Shown piece by piece: positions 59,017 to 64,000 of a stretch of DNA of 64,000 bases. The notes under the pieces were generated by a model, which saw nothing but the letters and a program-made list of their open reading frames with translations, was not told the origin of the DNA and ran no database searches. The translations under genes and the position numbers were made by a program. Position 1 is the first letter of the stretch; every line of letters begins with the position of its first letter. This stretch comes from Ruminococcus flavefaciens (GTDB lineage Bacteria > Bacillota > Clostridia > Oscillospirales > Ruminococcaceae). The DNA lies in NCBI RefSeq assembly GCF_900116855.1, contig NZ_UETD01000017.1:1-64000 (forward strand), written 5' to 3'.

Positions 59017-59735
59017 TGCTGGCTATTTACAGGCGCGAAATGGGCGCATTCTTTACATCGGGCGTAGCATATGTATTTCTTGCTGTGTTCTGGCTCGTAT
59101 CGGGCATATTCTTCTATAACGGAGTCGTTGCGAGCGGCACCACCGATACATCATCCATGTTCAGCTCAATGTTCTATATAGTTCTGTTCCTTATACCCGT
59201 TCTCACCATGAAGCTCCTCAGTGAGGAAAAGAAGAACAGAACAGATCAGGGTCTCCTGACAGCTCCCGTAGGTCTGTGGGAGATCGTTCTCGGCAAGTAT
59301 TTCGCAGCTCTTACACTGTACATCATTGCCGAGTCAGTAGTTTTCATCTACGCATTCATTCTCAATTATCTCGGCGACGTTGTCTGGACTCCGCTCCTCG
59401 GCAACTACGTCGCAATGATATTCCTCGGCGCGGCTTTCATCGCCGTGGGACTCTTCATCTCATCACTTACCGAGAACCAGATGGCTTCTGCGGTAGTGAG
59501 CCTTGTTGTGCTTTTCGTTATCTACCTTTCCGAAATGCTTGTTTCAAGCTTCGAGAACGGCGGTAAGTTAAAGAAGGCAATACACTTCGTGGTATCAAAG
59601 CTTGCTTTCTATTCCAGATACGTTGAATTCACAAGGGGAGTATTCAGCCTTCCCAGCATCGTATTCTTCATCAGCGCAGCCTTCCTCTTCAACTTCTTCA
59701 CCGTAAAGGTGCTTGAGAAGAGACGCTGGAGCTGA
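59016..59735 (+). CDS. ABC-2-type permease, GldF-like
   Basis: This 239-residue integral membrane protein has six likely helices, including GVAYVFLAVFWLVSGIFFYN, FYIVLFLIPVLTMKLLSEEK and SAVVSLVVLFVIYLSEML. The segment TMKLLSEEKKNRTDQGLLTA is characteristic of the GldF/ABC-2 group. It is coupled to the ATPase gene and followed by the GldG-like gene. Confidence 0.93.
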   Translation: MLAIYRREMGAFFTSGVAYVFLAVFWLVSGIFFYNGVVASGTTDTSSMFSSMFYIVLFLIPVLTMKLLSEEKKNRTDQGLLTAPVGLWEIVLGKYFAALTLYIIAESVVFIYAFILNYLGDVVWTPLLGNYVAMIFLGAAFIAVGLFISSLTENQMASAVVSLVVLFVIYLSEMLVSSFENGGKLKKAIHFVVSKLAFYSRYVEFTRGVFSLPSIVFFISAAFLFNFFTVKVLEKRRWS

Positions 59736-59764
59736 TCTAACAGGAAAGGAAGGTTTTGATACAA

Positions 59765-61390
59765 ATGAGTAAAAAAGAGATCGACGAGAAAAAGGTCAAA
59801 GAGACCGTCGATGAAGTTACCGAAGCTGCCGCAGCAGTGACCAAGGCGCCCGATAAGTTCAGAAAGCTTAAATACGGCACAATGTTCTATGTTATCATAG
59901 CTCTTGTTATCGCTGTGGTAGTTATACTGAACATCATGGTGAATGTTTTCGCAAAGCGTTCACCCATGAAGATAGACATCACCCCCGACAACAGATATGA
60001 GCTCACCGACGAGTCCATAAACGCCGTAAAGGCTCTGGACAAGGACGTTGATATCGTTGTCACAAATACAAGAGACTACTTTGAGTCTCTGGGCAACTAC
60101 TGGGAGAGCTATTATACAAGCAACTTCGGCGTTCCCGCAGAGGTGCCCTATGAGATGATCCCCGAGCTTCTGGACAAGTATTCCGTATACGCTCAGCAGG
60201 GCAAGGGCAGCATCAATGTAAAGTACGTTGACCTTGACAAGGATCCCGATGCCATCGCCAAGTACAAGAAGAACTACAACGGCGATATCCAGCGCGGAAG
60301 CATAGTTGTTGCTTCGGGCGACAGAGTAAGAGTTCTGAACGAGACTGATGTCATGAATATGCTTGCAGCCGATCAGACTGCTATGCGCAGCCAGCAGCTC
60401 AAGTTCTTATTCACAGGCGAGAGCACACTTACCTCCGCCATCACAAGCGTTACCGACGCCCACCCCGTAAAGGTAGCTTTCGTCAAGACCATGAACGGTC
60501 TTGCTGTTTACGACGAGCAGACCTACGCCAATATAGTTCAGTCCTTTGAGAGCGAGCTCTTTGCAAAGAACGGCTATGACACAACTGATATCGACATCGC
60601 CAAGGACGAGATAAGCCCCGAGGATTACGATATGGTAGTTCTCCTTGCTCCCTCTGTTGACTTTACAGAGGATATCATCAAGAAGTTCAGCGACTTCCTC
60701 TACAACGACGGAAAGTACGACAGGAACATGGTATATGCTCCCGATGTATCAAAGACCGATCTCCCCAATATCAGCGAGTTCCTTGCGGACTGGAGCATAA
60801 AGGTGGAGAACAATATCATCCTCGATGATACAAATGCAGTACAGACAAGTTCGCAGATAATACTCTCCGTAAGCGACAGCGAGGCTGTAGGAACTCTGCC
60901 CAATGACAGACTTCCCATCATCTCGCAGTATACAAGAGAGCTTACTCCCATATCCAAGAACAATGAGGCTATCGTAAAGGAAGTCCTCAAGTCATCGGCT
61001 GAGTCCTATACCGCAGACATTACAAAGGATAAGTCCGAATACGGCGAAAAGGGAGAGAGAGACGCTGCTATCCTTTCACAGAAGCAGCATTCGGAGGAAT
61101 TTGCGGTATATACCAGCAGTCTCCTCGTACTGGGTTCACCTACAATGGCTAACCCCACTTTCTTACAGCAGACTTCATCTGTCAACAACGCAAACGTGCT
61201 TGTAAACATGATGAACACAATGACAGGCAAGGAGAGCAGCATTGCTGTTCCCGACAAGAATCTCCAGACTTCATTTATCGCTCCCACTTCAAAACAGCTC
61301 AAGAGGATATATGTAGTTGTTGTATGGATAATTCCCTTCATCATTGCAGCTGTGGGAGTCGCAGTACTTTTAAGGAGACGAAATAAATGA
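59765..61390 (+). CDS. GldG-like ABC auxiliary protein
   Basis: This 541-residue protein has a cytosolic charged front (MSKKEIDEKKVKETVDEVTE), one membrane helix (YGTMFYVIIALVIAVVVILN, about 40-60), a large extracytoplasmic domain of the ABC_transp_aux/GldG type (RYELTDESINAVKALDKDVD, and FLFTGESTLTSAITSV in the middle) and a C-terminal membrane helix before RRRNK. In gliding bacteria the homologue works with GldA and GldF. The ATG at 59765 follows AAAGGAAGG. It overlaps the next gene by four bases. Confidence 0.9.
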   Translation: MSKKEIDEKKVKETVDEVTEAAAAVTKAPDKFRKLKYGTMFYVIIALVIAVVVILNIMVNVFAKRSPMKIDITPDNRYELTDESINAVKALDKDVDIVVTNTRDYFESLGNYWESYYTSNFGVPAEVPYEMIPELLDKYSVYAQQGKGSINVKYVDLDKDPDAIAKYKKNYNGDIQRGSIVVASGDRVRVLNETDVMNMLAADQTAMRSQQLKFLFTGESTLTSAITSVTDAHPVKVAFVKTMNGLAVYDEQTYANIVQSFESELFAKNGYDTTDIDIAKDEISPEDYDMVVLLAPSVDFTEDIIKKFSDFLYNDGKYDRNMVYAPDVSKTDLPNISEFLADWSIKVENNIILDDTNAVQTSSQIILSVSDSEAVGTLPNDRLPIISQYTRELTPISKNNEAIVKEVLKSSAESYTADITKDKSEYGEKGERDAAILSQKQHSEEFAVYTSSLLVLGSPTMANPTFLQQTSSVNNANVLVNMMNTMTGKESSIAVPDKNLQTSFIAPTSKQLKRIYVVVVWIIPFIIAAVGVAVLLRRRNK

Positions 61391-62901
61391 AAAAACAGGC
61401 TAAGGGCATCATCGCTCTCAGCGCACTTCTCGTGGCAATGCTGGGAGGAGGCTATGCCTATATGAAGCTCTCGCCCGATGAGGGCAGCGGTGAGGGAAGC
61501 AGCTCAATGCAGCTGCTCGCCACCGAGGCTGAGGGACAGGGAACTGTCCTTGTCAGCGACAACGGCGGAAACGGCGTAGTAAAAGAGGCTCTTGTGGTAA
61601 ATGCCACAGACGAGCTGAAGGTGGTCATGAAGGACGCTCCCGATGAAAACGGCGTCGGCGCTACCTATACCCTGAAAGATTATAAGGACCTTGACGTAAA
61701 TACCTCTGTTGTGGGTACTCTCGTCAATAACGGCAACGGCATACAGGCACAGTCCCTGATCGCACATGACTGCACCGACCTCGGAAAGTACGGTCTTGCC
61801 GAGCCTAAGGCTACGGTGGAGTTCACCTATGAATCAGGCAATAAGGTCAAGTTCTATGTGGGCGATACCATGTCCTCAAAGGAGACGGTTTATTTCCGTG
61901 TAGACGGCAGCAATGACGTTTATGCGGTAAATGCGTCCACTGTGGCAAACTACTCAAAAACGAACAAGGAGCTCATCGAGAAAACAGTTCTCGCCAAGCC
62001 CGCAGATGAGGACTTCCCCATTATCAGCAGCCTCAGGATAGAGCGCAGCGATATGGACAGCGATATCCTCATTGAGTACGATAAGTCAAGCGAAGATGAG
62101 CATTCGGGCGGCACCTCGGCTACACATATAATGGTGGAGCCTGTTGAGAGCTTCCTTGCCGTTGAGAAATCAACGGACATAACAACAGGTATGTTCGGCC
62201 TCAAGGGCTCGGATATATATGCACTTCACTGCACGGAAGCCGATATCGCAGAGGCAGGTCTCAGCGACCCGTTCTGCAAGGTGACTATGGACTGCGACGA
62301 CGGAAACAGCTATGTGCTGCTCCTCAGCGAGATATTCACCGACGAGAGCGGCAGCAAGTGCTGCTACGGCATGATGGAGGGCGGAAAGGTGATCTATATC
62401 ATCTCTGCTGATAGTGCCAAGTGGCTCACAGTGCAGCCCATCGACATCTGTTCAAGACTGCTGATAACCAACTATGTATGGAATATCAGCGAAATGACAG
62501 TTAAGAGCGGCGACGTGAAGTATGATTTCAATATCACCCTGAAGGAGGATGCGGAGGATCCCGAATCGCCCGTAGCTTCTGACTATGTCGTAAAAAGAAA
62601 CGGCGATGTATTTGATACGGAGCGATACAGATTGTTCTATTCCTTCCTCGTAAGCACTAACGGAGAGGAATTTGCAGTCGGTGTTCCCGTACCCGAGGGA
62701 GAGCCTGCGGCTTCTGTAAGCATAAAGGATTCCTATTCGGGAAAGACCACCACCTTCGATTTCTATGACGATTCGGTAATGCGTTCACTCATCGTCGTAA
62801 ACGGCGAGAGCAAGTATTACTGCACAAAGTCTTATGTGAACACCCTCATAGAGAATATAAAGAGAATAGAAACAGGAGAGGACTACATCAAAACCTGGTA
62901 A
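61387..62901 (+). CDS. DUF4340-domain protein of the ABC operon
   Basis: This 504-residue protein has an N-terminal membrane anchor (GIIALSALLVAMLGGGYAYM) and a large extracytoplasmic region with repeated beta-rich DUF4340-like units (TVEFTYESGNKVKFYVGDTM, VYFRVDGSNDVYAVNASTVA). DUF4340 proteins accompany GldG-like proteins in many Firmicutes. Function unknown; it may form a wall-facing part of the exporter. It overlaps the GldG-like gene (ATGA). Confidence 0.87.
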   Translation: MKKQAKGIIALSALLVAMLGGGYAYMKLSPDEGSGEGSSSMQLLATEAEGQGTVLVSDNGGNGVVKEALVVNATDELKVVMKDAPDENGVGATYTLKDYKDLDVNTSVVGTLVNNGNGIQAQSLIAHDCTDLGKYGLAEPKATVEFTYESGNKVKFYVGDTMSSKETVYFRVDGSNDVYAVNASTVANYSKTNKELIEKTVLAKPADEDFPIISSLRIERSDMDSDILIEYDKSSEDEHSGGTSATHIMVEPVESFLAVEKSTDITTGMFGLKGSDIYALHCTEADIAEAGLSDPFCKVTMDCDDGNSYVLLLSEIFTDESGSKCCYGMMEGGKVIYIISADSAKWLTVQPIDICSRLLITNYVWNISEMTVKSGDVKYDFNITLKEDAEDPESPVASDYVVKRNGDVFDTERYRLFYSFLVSTNGEEFAVGVPVPEGEPAASVSIKDSYSGKTTTFDFYDDSVMRSLIVVNGESKYYCTKSYVNTLIENIKRIETGEDYIKTW

Positions 62902-62920
62902 TATCCCAAGGAGGTATATA

Positions 62921-63202
62921 ATGAGCGAGAAATTCAACACATACAAGGGCTACCCTCTGGTAAGAAACGGCAACCAGATATATTACGGTTATATGTCAGA
63001 CCCCTTTGTTATCTTCATCCAGATACTTGAAACAAAGGAGGAGAACGGCGAACAGGTCACCTCAAAGGTGAGAGTTGTCCAGATGGACACCAACGAGCCC
63101 AATCCTCTGAAAGCTTTCGTCAAGAACGCCGAGAGAGAGTGCGGTCTCTACGAGGCACTTGATGTTGCCAGCGTGTGGCTGGAAAAGGCTCTTAAAGGCT
63201 GA
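62921..63202 (+). CDS. Small conserved-looking protein, unknown
   Basis: This 93-residue soluble protein (MSEKFNTYKGYPLVRNGNQI at the front) has a strand-rich pattern (YYGYMSDPFVIFIQILETKE, VTSKVRVVQMDTNEPN) and an amphipathic helical end. No family is recognised with confidence. It follows the DUF4340 gene by 19 bases with AAGGAGG as ribosome binding site and ends the operon before a terminator. Confidence 0.75.
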   Translation: MSEKFNTYKGYPLVRNGNQIYYGYMSDPFVIFIQILETKEENGEQVTSKVRVVQMDTNEPNPLKAFVKNAERECGLYEALDVASVWLEKALKG

Positions 63203-63211
63203 GTAATGTAA

Positions 63212-63254
63212 AAAAGTCCCCCGGAACGGAGCAATATCGTTTCGGGGCTTTTTT
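63212..63254 (+). terminator. Terminator of the ABC operon
   Basis: An imperfect stem AAGTCCCCCGGAACG/CGTTTCGGGGCTT (63214-63250) is followed by TTTTTT. Confidence 0.8.
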
Positions 63255-63256
63255 CA

Positions 63257-63373
63257 GTTGAAAGTTGAGAGTTCAGAGTTGAAAGTTGCGGTGTCGCCTT
63301 CGGCGACATTATTTATAATGTGAACGAAGCGAACACATTAACTCTCCACTTTCAACTTTCCACTCTCAACTCT
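63257..63373. repeat. Modular palindromic repeat, copy B
   Basis: The 57-bp core (63285-63341) matches the inverted core of copy A at 50 of 57 positions and contains GTCGCC/GGCGAC and GTGAACG/CGAACAC-type hairpins. Here the core is flanked by mutually complementary arms of GTTGAAA/GTTGAGA heptamers instead of the TAGTGAT arms of copy A. It sits between two convergent terminators. Confidence 0.85.
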
Positions 63374-63377
63374 AATA

Positions 63378-63416
63378 AAAAGCCCCGAAGCATTTTTGAC
63401 TGCTTCGGGGACTGTT
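63378..63416 (-). terminator. Terminator of the fakA-like gene
   Basis: CCCCGAAGCA (63383-63392) and TGCTTCGGGG (63401-63410) form a perfect 10-bp stem; on the minus strand CTTTTTA follows. Confidence 0.85.
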
Positions 63417-63418
63417 TT

Positions 63419-64000
63419 TTATTCTACCGAGATGATGTAGTAGTAAACGGGCTGTCCGCCGTTTACCAGCATTACCTCTATCTTGTCGCTGAGCTTGGAC
63501 TGTATGAACTTCTGGAGCTCCTCTGCATTCTCCTCGGGCACATCAGCGCCGTGGATAAGGGTTACATAGCTCACATCGCCCTTCGCCAGTTTCTTCACCA
63601 ACTTGTATGTAGCCTTGTTGATATCGCGCTCTGTGAATGAGAGCTTGCCGTTGTCAAGAGCGAGTATCTCGCCCTCCTTTATCTGGTGACCCTCGAACTC
63701 GGAGTCTCTTGCGGCAAAGGTGATAAGTCCCGTTGAGACCTTCTCGAAAGCCTTTGTCATGTCGATGCGGTTCTCATTGAGTGAGCGTGTATCGTCGAAT
63801 GCCAGCATAGCAGCTATTCCCTGAGGGATAGTTCTTGTCTGGAGCACACATACCTTTCTGTCGGTAAGCTTTACAGCCTGCTCGGCTGCCATGATTATGT
63901 TCTTGTTATTTGGGAGCACGAATACTGTGCTTGCAGGAGTTTTCAGTATAGCGCGGAGTATATCGTCGGTAGAGGGGTTCATGGTCTGACCGCCCTTTAC
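63419..64000 (-). CDS. FakA/YloV-like fatty acid kinase, C-terminal part
   Basis: Only the last 190 or so residues lie in the window; the frame continues past base 64000. The visible part begins VKGGQTMNPSTDDILRAI, the conserved GGQTMNPST motif of the FakA/YloV (DAK phosphatase-like) family, and continues with VFVLPNNKNIIMAAEQAVKL and VLQTRTIPQGIAAMLAFD, which are also conserved. FakA phosphorylates fatty acids bound by DegV/FakB proteins. The apparent ATG at 63982 is internal, not the gene start. A terminator lies directly behind. Confidence 0.92.
   Translation of the reverse strand, partial: VKGGQTMNPSTDDILRAILKTPASTVFVLPNNKNIIMAAEQAVKLTDRKVCVLQTRTIPQGIAAMLAFDDTRSLNENRIDMTKAFEKVSTGLITFAARDSEFEGHQIKEGEILALDNGKLSFTERDINKATYKLVKKLAKGDVSYVTLIHGADVPEENAEELQKFIQSKLSDKIEVMLVNGGQPVYYYIISVE

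Noticed and set aside
1-64000. tRNA, rRNA, tmRNA or known riboswitch
   Set aside because: No cloverleaf, rRNA-like or recognisable riboswitch consensus was seen by eye; a covariance-model scan would be the decisive check.

Overview
The window looks like chromosome of a cellulolytic gut or rumen member of the Clostridia, most likely Ruminococcus or a close relative (inference). Supporting signs are a cytosolic GH94 cellobiose phosphorylase, pyruvate phosphate dikinase, strong AGGAGG ribosome binding sites, near-consensus sigma-A promoters with 17-bp spacers, lipoproteins with Thr/Glu-rich linkers, and the Firmicutes order rimP-nusA-ylxR-ylxQ-infB-rbfA-nrnA-truB-ribF.

Bases 1-20,500 are an accessory, defence-like island. 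A complete IS1182-type insertion sequence (1-1499) has cut a small minus-strand gene. It is followed by a zinc-ribbon protein, a HipA-like kinase, an Xre-type regulator with tandem operators and a tiny acidic protein; a rhodanese lipoprotein and an M24 peptidase-like protein; a small Xre regulator divergent from a SLOG-family protein; and a DUF4143 AAA ATPase. From 20,373 down to 9,887, one minus-strand operon encodes a type I restriction-modification system with unusual cargo. Its order is single-TRD HsdS, full HsdS, HsdM, a two-helix membrane protein, the scar of a deleted hsdS, a HAD phosphatase, HsdR, a YgjP/DUF45 metallopeptidase and an OLD-family ATPase-TOPRIM nuclease. Its promoter is flanked by two related 19-bp operator-like sites. 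This composite operon is the best candidate for an undescribed system here.

Bases 20,500-48,700 mix housekeeping and lineage-specific genes: ppdK; three lipoproteins including a tandem esterase pair with a gene-conversion tract; glmU; a two-component system whose sensor has a strange Trp/Pro/Gly-rich ectodomain; ispD, a PHP phosphatase, pth and mfd; a coiled-coil lipoprotein; a regulator plus two paralogous small membrane proteins with shared operators; GH94; a small secreted peptide; an Xre-cupin-acyl-CoA synthetase fusion; and a membrane-anchored Ntn hydrolase. Modular palindromic repeats with conserved cores and variable heptamer arms are scattered between these genes.

Bases 48,800-57,800 carry the transcription/translation operon, led by a strong promoter and an attenuator-like hairpin. 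Bases 57,900-63,200 carry a Gld-like ABC exporter operon (ATPase, permease, GldG-like, DUF4340, small protein). The window ends inside a minus-strand fakA-like gene.
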